Part shown: piece after piece, positions 18,466-27,098 of the stretch
Layout of the letters: every line of letters starts with the position of its first letter
Position numbering within the stretch: position 1 is the stretch's first letter
From: Spyradocola sp050942925
GTDB lineage: Bacteria > Bacillota > Clostridia > Christensenellales > UBA1750
NCBI GenBank assembly: GCA_050942925.1
Contig: JBMNOF010000010.1
Location: 1 to 45,610 of the forward strand
Direction of reading: 5' to 3'
Length of the DNA: 45,610 bases
The notes under the pieces: generated by a model
Told to the model about the DNA's origin: nothing
Databases searched by the model: none
What the model saw: the letters and a program-made list of their open reading frames with translations, nothing else
Made by a program: the position numbers and the translations under genes

Positions 18466-19503
18466 ATGGCATTAGGCGTTAAACTTATAAGCCGCAACAT
18501 GGGCTTCGACTTGGGCACGGCCAACATCGCCGTCTATGTGGACGGAAAGGGCATTGTGCTGCGCGAGCCGACGATGGTGGCGGTGCGCTCGGATGCGCGC
18601 AGGCAGGTGCTTGCCGTGGGCGAGGAGGCCAAGAAGATGATGGGCCGGACGCCCTCCAACATCACGGCCATCCATCCCGTGACCGAGGGCGTCATCGCGG
18701 ATTTGGATTCGACGCAGGTGATGATCAAGTATTTGATTCACAAGGCAAACGACTTTTCCGTGCCCATTGTGCGGCCGCGCGTGGTCGTGTGCGTGCCCTG
18801 CGGCATCACGCCGGTGGAGCGCCAGGCCGTGGAGCAGGTGGTCCGCAATGCCGGCGCGCGCTCGGTGCATTTGGTGGACGAACCCATGGCGGCCGCCATC
18901 GGCGCGGGCTTGCCCGTGGAGGAAGCGAGCGGGTCCATGGTCGTGGACATCGGCGGCGGCACGTCGGAAATGGCGGTCCTCTCCATGAACGGGGTGGTCA
19001 CGTCCTGCTCGGTCCGCACGGCCGGACAGAAGATGGATGAGGCCATCATCAACTTTATCAAAAACGAGTACAATCTGCTCATCGGCGAGCGCACGGCAGA
19101 GGAGGTCAAGATCGGGATCGGCTCGGCCATCCCGCTCAAGCGCCGGGAGACCGTGATGGTCCGCGGGCGCGACCTCATCACGGGCCTGCCGCACATGATC
19201 GAGATCAGCAACGACGAGATCACCGAGGCCCTTCGCGACCCCCTGGGCATCATCATGAACAACCTGCGCACCTGCTTGGAGAATACGCCCCCGGAGCTTG
19301 CCAGCGACATCATGGAGCGCGGCATCTATTTGACCGGCGGCGGCGCGCAGCTCTCGGGGTTGGATCTGCTCATCTCGCAGCAGACGGGAATGCCCGTGGT
19401 CATCGCGGACAACCCCATGGATTGTGTCGCCATCGGCACGGGCATCCTCTCCGGGGATCTGGAGCGGCTGCGGTATATCACGCGCGTGGCGGAGGAAGCG
19501 TAA
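18466..19503 (+). CDS. mreB: Rod-shape determining protein MreB
   Basis: Actin-like filament protein that guides lateral cell-wall synthesis. 345 residues. Phosphate-binding loops are GFDLGTANIAVY near the start and MVVDIGGGTSEMAVL in the middle, with the adenosine motif IYLTGGGAQLSGL near the end; the AAIGAGLPVEE block is typical of MreB/Mbl. ATG 18466 has AGGAGGGGG 10 nt upstream; the earlier in-frame ATG at 18418 overlaps the possible attenuator and is rejected. Followed by mreC and mreD, so MreB is favoured over the paralogue Mbl. Confidence 0.96.
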   Translation: MALGVKLISRNMGFDLGTANIAVYVDGKGIVLREPTMVAVRSDARRQVLAVGEEAKKMMGRTPSNITAIHPVTEGVIADLDSTQVMIKYLIHKANDFSVPIVRPRVVVCVPCGITPVERQAVEQVVRNAGARSVHLVDEPMAAAIGAGLPVEEASGSMVVDIGGGTSEMAVLSMNGVVTSCSVRTAGQKMDEAIINFIKNEYNLLIGERTAEEVKIGIGSAIPLKRRETVMVRGRDLITGLPHMIEISNDEITEALRDPLGIIMNNLRTCLENTPPELASDIMERGIYLTGGGAQLSGLDLLISQQTGMPVVIADNPMDCVAIGTGILSGDLERLRYITRVAEEA

Positions 19504-19536
19504 GCTTCCTCTCCCTCTGCGCGCAGGAAAGGGAAG

Positions 19537-20394
19537 ATGAAAATGCGGTTTACCCAGGGCCTTGGCAGGCACAAGATCGCCCTGATCCTTTGCGGGGCGG
19601 TCTTGTGTCTGCTTGTGGCGCTGTTCGGGCTTTCGGTGACGGGGATCGTCAAACTCCCCTTCCTGGAGAACGTGGTGAGCGCTGTGGTCACCCCCGTGCA
19701 GGGCTTTGTGACCGATGCGTATCACGCCGTGCGCTCCGGCATGGAGGAGCGCACCACCATTGCCGAGCTCAACGAGGAAATTGCCGTGCTCACCGAGAGA
19801 AACCGCCAGCTTGAAGCGCAGGTTTCGCAGATGTCCGAATTGCAAAAGGAGAACGAGAGGCTCCTGGGACTCCTGGGCGTGACGGAGACCACGCCGGAGA
19901 CGGACTACATCGCCGCCTCGGTCGTGGCCAAAGAGGCCGGCGGGTGGTTTTCCACCTTCACCGTGGACAAGGGGGAGCGGGACGGCGTGAAGAAGGACGA
20001 CCCCGTGCTCAACGACTCCGGGCTCATCGGCCGCGTGATGAGCGTGACCGATTCAACCGCAACGGTCATCACGCTCATTGACTCGCGCTCGGCCGTCGCC
20101 GGCATGGTGGAGCGCACGCGCGACAACGGCATCTGCCACGGCTCGCTCTACGTCTATGAAAACGATGAGATGCTCCGCATGAATTACCTGCCCGAGGGCA
20201 GCGAGATCAACACCGGCGACCGCGTCATCACCTCCGGCCTGGATGGCGTCTATCCCAAGGGCCTGTTGATTGGCACCGTGCGCTCCATCTCCCGCGAGAC
20301 GAGCGAGGACAGCCGGTACGTGGTCCTCACCCCCGCGGTGGACTTTGCGCACATCGAGGAGGTTCTCATCATGAGCACGGAGGAGGCGGCGTAG
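19537..20394 (+). CDS. mreC: Rod-shape determining protein MreC
   Basis: 285-residue bitopic protein: membrane segment at about 13-35, a coiled coil at about 72-115 (IAELNEEIAVLTERNRQLEA), then the beta-rich periplasmic-type domain with SVVAKEAGGWFSTFTVDKGE and DDPVLNDSGLIGRV, the two blocks that define MreC. It bridges MreB/MreD and the elongation penicillin-binding protein outside the membrane. ATG 19537 follows GGAAAGGGAAG. The stop abuts the mreD start directly (TAG then ATG), so the two are coupled. Confidence 0.95.
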   Translation: MKMRFTQGLGRHKIALILCGAVLCLLVALFGLSVTGIVKLPFLENVVSAVVTPVQGFVTDAYHAVRSGMEERTTIAELNEEIAVLTERNRQLEAQVSQMSELQKENERLLGLLGVTETTPETDYIAASVVAKEAGGWFSTFTVDKGERDGVKKDDPVLNDSGLIGRVMSVTDSTATVITLIDSRSAVAGMVERTRDNGICHGSLYVYENDEMLRMNYLPEGSEINTGDRVITSGLDGVYPKGLLIGTVRSISRETSEDSRYVVLTPAVDFAHIEEVLIMSTEEAA

Positions 20395-20910
20395 ATGCGC
20401 ATCGTTGTGGACGTGCTCCTGTTGCTGCCCGCCCTGCTCTACCAGACGACCCTTGCGGCGAATTTTGAGGTCCGCGGCATCGGCCTGGATCTGATTGCGG
20501 TGGTGCTGGCAAGCTTGGCGCTGACGCAGGGCTGGCTCTATGGCGCCCTGGGCGGCCTTGTGGTGGGCCTGCTGATGGACTGCGTCTTTGGACAGATGGG
20601 GTATTACGCCCTGCAATACATGGCGCTGGGCATGCTGGTGGGCCTGGCAGGCTTTCGGTTCCGGTTGGACCGCTATGTGCTTCCGGCGCTTGCGCTGTTG
20701 GCCGCCTATGCGGTAAAGGAACTGGTGCCCGTGATCTACCTGTATTTTGCCCGCGCGCAGGTGGGGTGGGGCTACTCCTTTTTGAAAATCCTCATCTGCG
20801 GGGCGCTCAATGCGGCGGTCTTTGTGCCGGTTTATGCGCTGGTCCGCAGGCTGCACAGATGGGACGTCATCAGCGCGCCCATCTTTCGGTTTCACGGAAA
20901 GAAATGGTAA
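20395..20910 (+). CDS. mreD: Rod-shape determining protein MreD
   Basis: 171 residues, almost entirely hydrophobic, with five predicted membrane segments. MreD is poorly conserved, and the assignment rests on the RGIGLDLIAVVLASLALTQG pattern, size and position directly between mreC and mrdA. It is the membrane partner of MreC in the elongasome. ATG 20395 immediately follows the mreC stop and its ribosome-binding site lies inside mreC. Confidence 0.9.
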   Translation: MRIVVDVLLLLPALLYQTTLAANFEVRGIGLDLIAVVLASLALTQGWLYGALGGLVVGLLMDCVFGQMGYYALQYMALGMLVGLAGFRFRLDRYVLPALALLAAYAVKELVPVIYLYFARAQVGWGYSFLKILICGALNAAVFVPVYALVRRLHRWDVISAPIFRFHGKKW

Positions 20911-20931
20911 CGCATCGGGGAGGCGAGGCGA

Positions 20932-23418
20932 ATGCAAAACGGCTTTTACAATCGGAATGACGGAAAGAAGAAATTTGGCCTTCGCTTTGTCGCGGTCGTG
21001 GCGGTTGTGGTGCTCCTGTTTGGGGCGTTGACACTGCAGCTGGCAAACCTGCAGCTCCGTGACGGCCAGGCCTATGCCGACACGGCCGAGAGCCGCACGA
21101 TGAAGACCTATGCCCTGACTGGGGAGCGTGGCATGATCCTGGACCGCAACGGCATCCCCTTGGCCTACGACGAGGAGAGCTACAACGTCACCTTTTACCG
21201 CGATCCCTCCCGCAACAGCAGCGACGACGTCAAGGAGTACACGCAGATCCTTTTGCGTGTACTGGAAATTGTGGAAGACAACGGCGGCAAAACCGTGCAG
21301 AACTTCTACCTCCACCGAGACGAGGAGGGGAACTTTTACCTGGACTTCTTGACCGAAAACGAGGAGACGTTTGCCAAGCGCGAGGAGACGTGGAGGAGCA
21401 ACCTCTACATCACGAGCGTGCCGGAAGAGGAGATCTTTGACTACCTCTGCCAGCGGTATGGCATTGAGGACCTGGACTACGATACGCAGTACAAGATTCT
21501 CTCCATTTGGCAGGAACTGCAAATGTACGCCTACCTCTCCAAACCCGTGACCATTGCCTATGACGTGGACATGAATACTGTGGCGCAGATTGAGGCGGCC
21601 AGCATTGAGCTGACGGGCGCTTCCATCGAGCAGACGACCAAGCGCGTCTACCCCCGCGGCACGCTTGCATCGCACATCATCGGCTACATGGGTTCCATCA
21701 CGGAGTCCAACCTGGAGCAGTACAGCGCCCTGGGCTATTCCGCCGACGACCGCGTGGGCGTGTCCGGGATCGAGGCATCCATGGAGGAGCAGATGTCCGC
21801 CAACGTCTCCTATCGCCAGGGAAGCCAGAAGGTCGAGGTCGACGCCAATGGCGCGGTGATGCGCGAGCTCTCCTACGAGGCGCCCGTCAACGGGAACAAC
21901 GTCGTGCTCACCATCGACATCGAGCTGCAGCAAATTCTCGAGGAATCCCTGCGATACAACATTGAAGAAGCCCAGAAGATCCAGATGGAGGCGCTTGCCA
22001 GTGCTTCCGAAGGGAAACTTGCGGACTACCAGGAGCAGATCGAGAATCGCGACGGCGAGCCGCTTCGCCTTGCGGAAACGGGCGCGGCGGTGGTCCTGGA
22101 CGTGCACACGGGCGAGGTGCTGGCCATGGCCAGCTACCCCGATTTTGACCCGAACGACTTCATCGAGGGCATGACCACTGAGGAGTACGACGAAAAGTAC
22201 AACATCGATACTTCGCCCTTGTTCAATCGCGCCATTTCTTCCAAGGCCACGCCGGGTTCCATCTTCAAGATGGTCACGGCCCTGGCAGGCTTGGAGGAAG
22301 GGGCCGTGACGCTGACGGAGGAGATCGACGACCTGGGCGACTTTACCAAGTACGACCAGACGGCGTACGCGCCCGGCTGCTGGACGCGGTATCCGGAGAA
22401 CCACCAAAATCAGAACGTCACGCTGGCGCTGACCAACTCCTGCAACTATTACTTCTACACAGTGGCCGACCGATTGGGGATCGACAACCTCAACAAGTGG
22501 GCATCGCTCCTGGGCCTCACCTCCAAGACGGGCATTGAGCTCTCGGGCGAAACCACGGGCGTCGTCGGAAACCAGACGGTCTTGTACGACCCGAACCTAG
22601 GCATCACGGAACAGCGTTCCTCCAAGTCCAATTACGTGGCGCACACGATCCTAAAGACCCTGCGCGATACGGGCGAGGCCCTGGGCCGCAACTTTGAGGA
22701 GGAGCGCTTGGAGCGCGTGACGCAGGAGCTGATGAACCTCGTCCTGGAATACGACAGCGCGGAAATGATCGCGCAGATCCGCGAGGTGCTGATGGACGAG
22801 CTGGGTCTCTCCAGCGAGGAGATCTCCAGCCGCTACTTGCTCAACACTCTGAATTCCTATCTGCGCGAGGTCCGCTGGACCCCGACGGAAACCATCATGA
22901 CCGGCATCGGGCAGTCCATCACGGAGGTCACGCCCATCGGCGTGGCGCGCTATATCGCGGCCATCGCCAACGGCGGCGACGTGCTGGAGGTCCAGCTCGT
23001 GGACAAAATCCTTTCTTCGGACGGCACGGTTGTGACCGAAAAGGAACCCAATATCGTGACCCAGCTCGACGTGGAGGACAGTTATTTGGAGGCCATCCGC
23101 CAGGGCATGCACGGCGTTATTTCCGCAGAGGATGGCGGTACCGCAAAAGAGTACTTTATCGACTATCCGTATACCGACCAGGTGGGCGCGAAAACCGGTA
23201 CGGCGCAGGTCAACCTCATTGACATTGAGGATAACGCCTGGTTCGTCGCCTTCGCCCCCTTTGACGATCCGGAGATCGCGGTCGTGGTCTTTATCGCCAA
23301 CGGCTACAAGGGCGCCGTTGCCTCGCTGACCTCCAAGGACGTCATCGCCTATTACATGGAGCAGCGCGAAAACCCCGACATTGACGAAGTCCCGGCGCAG
23401 GATTCCTTTGTGCCGTGA
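20932..23418 (+). CDS. mrdA: Penicillin-binding protein 2 (elongation transpeptidase)
   Basis: 828-residue class B penicillin-binding protein. One membrane segment (about 17-38), the N-terminal dimerisation/pedestal domain (RGMILDRNGIPLAYD through VGVSGIEASME), and a transpeptidase domain with the active-site SIFK (S443, K446), SCN (503-505) and KTG (754-756) motifs. The stretch between SCN and KTG is about 250 residues and contains a helical, Glu/Leu-rich section at about 565-650. This makes it larger than typical PBP2 (about 650-720). It cross-links peptidoglycan in the elongasome with MreBCD. No RodA follows; a strong bidirectional terminator does. Confidence 0.94.
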   Translation: MQNGFYNRNDGKKKFGLRFVAVVAVVVLLFGALTLQLANLQLRDGQAYADTAESRTMKTYALTGERGMILDRNGIPLAYDEESYNVTFYRDPSRNSSDDVKEYTQILLRVLEIVEDNGGKTVQNFYLHRDEEGNFYLDFLTENEETFAKREETWRSNLYITSVPEEEIFDYLCQRYGIEDLDYDTQYKILSIWQELQMYAYLSKPVTIAYDVDMNTVAQIEAASIELTGASIEQTTKRVYPRGTLASHIIGYMGSITESNLEQYSALGYSADDRVGVSGIEASMEEQMSANVSYRQGSQKVEVDANGAVMRELSYEAPVNGNNVVLTIDIELQQILEESLRYNIEEAQKIQMEALASASEGKLADYQEQIENRDGEPLRLAETGAAVVLDVHTGEVLAMASYPDFDPNDFIEGMTTEEYDEKYNIDTSPLFNRAISSKATPGSIFKMVTALAGLEEGAVTLTEEIDDLGDFTKYDQTAYAPGCWTRYPENHQNQNVTLALTNSCNYYFYTVADRLGIDNLNKWASLLGLTSKTGIELSGETTGVVGNQTVLYDPNLGITEQRSSKSNYVAHTILKTLRDTGEALGRNFEEERLERVTQELMNLVLEYDSAEMIAQIREVLMDELGLSSEEISSRYLLNTLNSYLREVRWTPTETIMTGIGQSITEVTPIGVARYIAAIANGGDVLEVQLVDKILSSDGTVVTEKEPNIVTQLDVEDSYLEAIRQGMHGVISAEDGGTAKEYFIDYPYTDQVGAKTGTAQVNLIDIEDNAWFVAFAPFDDPEIAVVVFIANGYKGAVASLTSKDVIAYYMEQRENPDIDEVPAQDSFVP

Positions 23419-23426
23419 GTGCATAC

Positions 23427-23472
23427 AAAGAACAAGGCCCCAGGCAAACTGCCTGGGGCCTTGTTCTTTGTT
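23427..23472. terminator. Bidirectional terminator between mrdA and icd
   Basis: A perfect 20-bp stem, AAAGAACAAGGCCCCAGGCA with its complement, around a 3-nt AAC loop. A-rich on the left and T-rich on the right, serving the convergent genes on both strands. Confidence 0.9.
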
Positions 23473-23477
23473 CTCGA

Positions 23478-24671
23478 TCAGAGACGGTCTGCGATGGCTT
23501 GCAGGAACGCGCGAGAGGAGACGGATTTGGCCTCTCCCTCGTACATGGCGGCAAGATCGCCCGTCATCACGCCGGACTCAATGGTGTCGATGACCGCCTT
23601 TTCCAGCTTGTCTGCAAACGCGCAGAGCTCCGGGATCTCGTCCATCTGTCCGCGCTTGCGCAGGGCGCCCGTCCAGGCGTAGATGGTAGCAACGGGATTC
23701 GTGCCCGTCTCCTCGCCCTTGAGGTAGCGATAGTAGTGGCGTGTCACAGTGCCGTGGGCTGCCTCGTATTCATAGTAGCCCTTGGGCGAGACGAGAACGG
23801 AAGTCATCATGGACAGCGATCCAAAAGCGGTGGCGATCATGTCGCTCATGACGTCGCCATCGTAGTTCTTGCACGCCCAAATGAACCCGCCCTTGGAGCG
23901 GATGACACGCGCAACCGCATCGTCGATGAGCGTGTAGAAGTATTCGATGCCCGCAGCCTCGAACTTCTCCTTGTATTCGGCCGCATAGATGTCGGCAAAG
24001 ATGTCCTTGAAGTTGTGGTCATAGATCTTCGAAATGGTGTCCTTGGTGGAGAACCAGAGATCCTGGTGCGTGTCCAGGGCGTAGGCAAAGCAGGCGCGCG
24101 CAAACGAGGCGATGGAGTCGTCCAGGTTGTGCATGCCCTGCGCGATGCCGGGGCCGCGGAAGTTGTGCACAAGGGCGCGGGTCTCCGTGCCGTCGGGGGC
24201 GGTGTAAACCAGCTCCACCTTGCCCGGCCCGGGGATCTTCATCTCGGTGTTCTTATACACGTCGCCGTAGGCATGGCGCGCGATGGTGATGGGAGCCTTC
24301 CAAGTCCGAACCGTGGGCGATACGCCCTTGACCAGGATCGGCGCGCGGAAAACCGTTCCGTCCAGGATCGCGCGGATGGTCGCGTTCGGGGACTTCCACA
24401 TCTGCTTGAGGTGGTATTCCTCCACGCGTTGCTGGTTGGGCGTGATGGTGGCGCACTTGACGGCTACGCCGTACTTCTCCGTCGCGGCAGCGGCATCCAA
24501 GGTCACCTGGTCGTCCGTCTCGTCCCGATGGGGAAGGCCCAAATCGTAGTATTCGGTCTTTAGGTCGATATACGGCTCTAGAAGCATCTCCTTGATCCAC
24601 TTCCAGAGCACGCGGGTCATTTCGTCGCCGTCCATTTCGACCAGCGGCGTCTTCATGGCGATTTTCTGCAT
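23478..24671 (-). CDS. icd: NADP-dependent isocitrate dehydrogenase
   Basis: Oxidative decarboxylation of isocitrate to 2-oxoglutarate with NADP. 397 residues and clearly of the dimeric eukaryote-like subfamily: VEMDGDEMTRVLWKWIKE at the N-terminus, substrate-binding KSPNATIRAILDGTVFR, the metal-binding stretch KNYDGDVMSD, and cofactor-binding EAAHGTVTRHYY. The start, ATG at 24669-24671, has GGAGGGG 6 nt upstream; the frame continues open upstream but is not protein-like. It stands alone between terminators, so it probably supplies 2-oxoglutarate for glutamate synthesis rather than a full cycle; that role is inference. Confidence 0.97.
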   Translation of the reverse strand: MQKIAMKTPLVEMDGDEMTRVLWKWIKEMLLEPYIDLKTEYYDLGLPHRDETDDQVTLDAAAATEKYGVAVKCATITPNQQRVEEYHLKQMWKSPNATIRAILDGTVFRAPILVKGVSPTVRTWKAPITIARHAYGDVYKNTEMKIPGPGKVELVYTAPDGTETRALVHNFRGPGIAQGMHNLDDSIASFARACFAYALDTHQDLWFSTKDTISKIYDHNFKDIFADIYAAEYKEKFEAAGIEYFYTLIDDAVARVIRSKGGFIWACKNYDGDVMSDMIATAFGSLSMMTSVLVSPKGYYEYEAAHGTVTRHYYRYLKGEETGTNPVATIYAWTGALRKRGQMDEIPELCAFADKLEKAVIDTIESGVMTGDLAAMYEGEAKSVSSRAFLQAIADRL

Positions 24672-24716
24672 CGTCAACCCCTCCAAGCGGCGCGGGCGCG
24701 CCAAGTATTTACGTGT

Positions 24717-24746
24717 ATCATACTCCATTGCGCAAAAAAAAACAAG
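24717..24746 (-). promoter_or_regulatory. Promoter of icd
   Basis: On the minus strand TTGTTT, 18-nt spacer, TATGAT at 24717-24722. The spacer includes most of a T-tract. Confidence 0.55.
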
Positions 24747-24801
24747 GTTCGCGCAGCGGCGGATTTTTTCTTCGGCAAAGCGGCACAGGACGCCGTTTCT
24801 A

Positions 24802-24810
24802 TGGTAAAAT
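24802..24810 (+). promoter_or_regulatory. Extended -10 of the alarmone synthetase gene
   Basis: TGGTAAAAT: an extended -10 with no convincing -35. Transcription would start near 24817, which leaves too little leader for ATG 24820 and favours ATG 24841. Confidence 0.45.
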
Positions 24811-24840
24811 GAAAAGAGAATGAATACGGAGTTGGATGGA

Positions 24841-26334
24841 ATGGAAAACGCGGAAAGACAGTACCCCTTGCAGCAAACCGGCCCCACGGACGCCGAGCCG
24901 GAGGAGAAGAAGATCGAAGCGGGCGGAGGGGATAACACGGACCGGGAGTCCAACATGGACAGGGAGTCCAACGTGGACAGGGGAAGAGAGCCCACCCGGT
25001 TGCCTGTGTTTGACCTGATCGATCAGGCGGTAAAGATCTTGAATGACAACCGCAAGACGCTGGAAACCTACGCAGATGTGTTGCAGGCGTATTTTCATAG
25101 CACGCTGCGGGACCACGAGGAGAGCCTGGTCAACATCTCCACCCGCGTCAAGGGAGAGAGTAGCCTGCGGGAGAAGATTTTGCGCAAGAACCTCTATAAG
25201 CGCTATGCCTATCCGGAGGGCATCATCCGGAACCTTTCGGATTTGATCGGCCTGCGCATCCAGTGCCGGTTCCTGGAGGAGGAGCGCTTGGTCTACGACG
25301 CCCTGCGCGAGCGCTTCACGCAGAACTGCGCCGACGGCCTGTGCTGCGCGCCTGACCAGCCCAGCATCCGCTTGGACATGCGCGGTGTGCAGCCCCAGCA
25401 CCAGAACAACGGCTATGCCATCTACCGCATCGACGGCATGTGCGGGCCCATCGGCCATGCTGTGCGGTTTGAGCTGCAGATCAAAGCCCTGGTCCACGTG
25501 TTCTGGGCGGAAGTGGAGCACGAGATCATCTATAAGAACAACAGCTACATCCTCATGGATACCTTCATGAAGCAGATGCTCTCCTCTGCCTACGACAACC
25601 TGCGCTCCGTGGACCGGCAGCTCTACCTCATCTACAACCAGATCCAGAACCAGAGTGAGCCGGAGGACAGCTACCTGCGCGAGGCCTCCGTCCGCGCGCT
25701 GTTCGCCAAGGCGATTTCCGACCTCTTCTTCCGGAAGATGCGTGACTCCCTCGGGTTTACGCTGAACTTCAAGCGCTCCTGCGACATCCTCAGCCGCTAC
25801 ATCCTCGCCCGGCAGAACCCGATCACCCGGCAGCCCGCGCAGAGCCTGATGGACATCTTCCAGCGCATCAACCGCATCGCCATGGCGGACATTGATTTTG
25901 AGGCACCGCTTGTGCTCGAGGCGCCGTTCCAGGGCAAGGAACCCTTCCTCAACATCCTGGCGGACCACCTCATGCTGCAGATGAATGCCGATTACGATTG
26001 GAACCTCTTTTTCCGGATGCTCTTTACCCTGGAGCCCGGCAGCAACCTGGAGGACTTCTCCAACCTGCTCTACATGGTTCGGGACCGCTTCTGCACGCCG
26101 GAGATCTACGAGCCCCTTTCCGAGTTTTGGACCGATGAGCAGATCGAAAACTTTCAGCAGTGGCTGCTCGTGCCCTTGGCGCACCAGCTCGTCGCGGATG
26201 GGACGATCCAGATCATCTACGAGGAGACCTTTGACACCATCGTTTCGCGCCTGAAAACCGTGGTCCAGGATACCGCGGCCATGCTGCGCGCCGGCAGCTT
26301 TACTCCCTCCCGTTACACGCTTTGGAAACCGTAA
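24841..26334 (+). CDS. RelA/SpoT-domain (p)ppGpp synthetase-like protein, long form
   Basis: 497 residues. After about 50 polar residues with a short DRESN repeat comes a nucleotidyltransferase domain of the RelA/SpoT type (about 90-235): RVKGESSLREKILRK, metal-binding Asp in SDLIGLRIQC (D134), the G-loop-like NNGYAIYRI, and FELQIKALVHVFWAEVEHE with the catalytic Glu region. No HD hydrolase motif is present, so this looks synthetase-only. The remaining 260 residues are helical and of no recognised family. Known small alarmone synthetases are about 200-260 residues, so it is roughly twice that. ATG 24841 is preferred from promoter position; ATG 24820 is an alternative. Single-gene unit. Confidence 0.82.
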   Translation: MENAERQYPLQQTGPTDAEPEEKKIEAGGGDNTDRESNMDRESNVDRGREPTRLPVFDLIDQAVKILNDNRKTLETYADVLQAYFHSTLRDHEESLVNISTRVKGESSLREKILRKNLYKRYAYPEGIIRNLSDLIGLRIQCRFLEEERLVYDALRERFTQNCADGLCCAPDQPSIRLDMRGVQPQHQNNGYAIYRIDGMCGPIGHAVRFELQIKALVHVFWAEVEHEIIYKNNSYILMDTFMKQMLSSAYDNLRSVDRQLYLIYNQIQNQSEPEDSYLREASVRALFAKAISDLFFRKMRDSLGFTLNFKRSCDILSRYILARQNPITRQPAQSLMDIFQRINRIAMADIDFEAPLVLEAPFQGKEPFLNILADHLMLQMNADYDWNLFFRMLFTLEPGSNLEDFSNLLYMVRDRFCTPEIYEPLSEFWTDEQIENFQQWLLVPLAHQLVADGTIQIIYEETFDTIVSRLKTVVQDTAAMLRAGSFTPSRYTLWKP

Positions 26335-26339
26335 CAGCC

Positions 26340-26389
26340 AAGAGCGCCCCCTATCGCCGATTCTTCATGCGATAGGGGGCGCTCTTTTA
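26340..26389. terminator. Bidirectional terminator between synthetase and ecfT
   Basis: Perfect 18-bp stem, AAGAGCGCCCCCTATCGC with its complement at 26369-26386, and an 11-nt loop. Flanking TTT on the right for the plus strand; it also faces the convergent ecfT gene. Confidence 0.88.
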
Positions 26390-26423
26390 TTGTCCGTGTC
26401 TGGCGGTGACGGGTCGGATTCCC

Positions 26424-27098
26424 TTAGGAGCGGCTCTCGCGCAGGTGGAAGCCGCGAAGCTCGGCGGAAATGGAACCCGCCTCAATCTTGCGCACGGAGG
26501 AAACCAGCAGCGGCACGCACAGCGGAAGTAGCAGGCGCAGGCGCTGGAAGAGGTTGCCGTCCAGCTCCACGCCGCGGGCGGTCTGCGCCTCGATGACGGC
26601 GGCCATGTCGCGCGCGAGGATGGGGATGAAGCGGATCGCCGTGGTGAAGGCAAAAGCGTAGCGGTAGGGGATGTGCAGGGTGCGCACCAGCGCGCGGGTA
26701 AGGTCCGGAAGGCGCGTGACAGTGAGCATCACAGTCAGGGGCAGCGTCGCGCCAATGAGGCGCAGGCAGATCCGCGCGGAAAAGAGCAGACCCTGGTCGG
26801 TGATGCGCAGGCCCAGCGGCAGCGTCAAGAGCGCGCGTCCCGAAGGGACAAAGAGGATTTGCAGCACAAAGATGATCGAGGTGAACTTGCACAGCGCCAG
26901 GAGCGTGCGCAGCGTCTGCCGGCCGATGCCGCCGAGGAAGCCCAGGCCCACGTCCAGCGCGATGAGCGCCAGGAGCAAGGGCAGGCTGTCTGCGGCAAAG
27001 CACAGCGCGCAGATGGCGATGGCCAGGAGGAGCTTGACCAAGGGGTGCAACCGGTGCAGGAGGGTGTTTCCGTGGACGTACTGCAACATGCCTTTCAT
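26424..27098 (-). CDS. ecfT: ECF transporter transmembrane component EcfT
   Basis: 224-residue coupling protein that joins the two ATPases to the substrate-binding S subunit. Four to five membrane segments in residues 15-130, then the cytoplasmic coupling helices with the paired ARG-type motifs TARGVEL and ELRGFH that dock into the ATPases. The start overlaps the stop of the upstream ATPase (ATGA), with AGGAAG as binding site. Last gene of the S-A-A'-T operon. A dedicated T component in the same operon indicates a group I ECF transporter. Confidence 0.93.
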   Translation of the reverse strand: MKGMLQYVHGNTLLHRLHPLVKLLLAIAICALCFAADSLPLLLALIALDVGLGFLGGIGRQTLRTLLALCKFTSIIFVLQILFVPSGRALLTLPLGLRITDQGLLFSARICLRLIGATLPLTVMLTVTRLPDLTRALVRTLHIPYRYAFAFTTAIRFIPILARDMAAVIEAQTARGVELDGNLFQRLRLLLPLCVPLLVSSVRKIEAGSISAELRGFHLRESRS

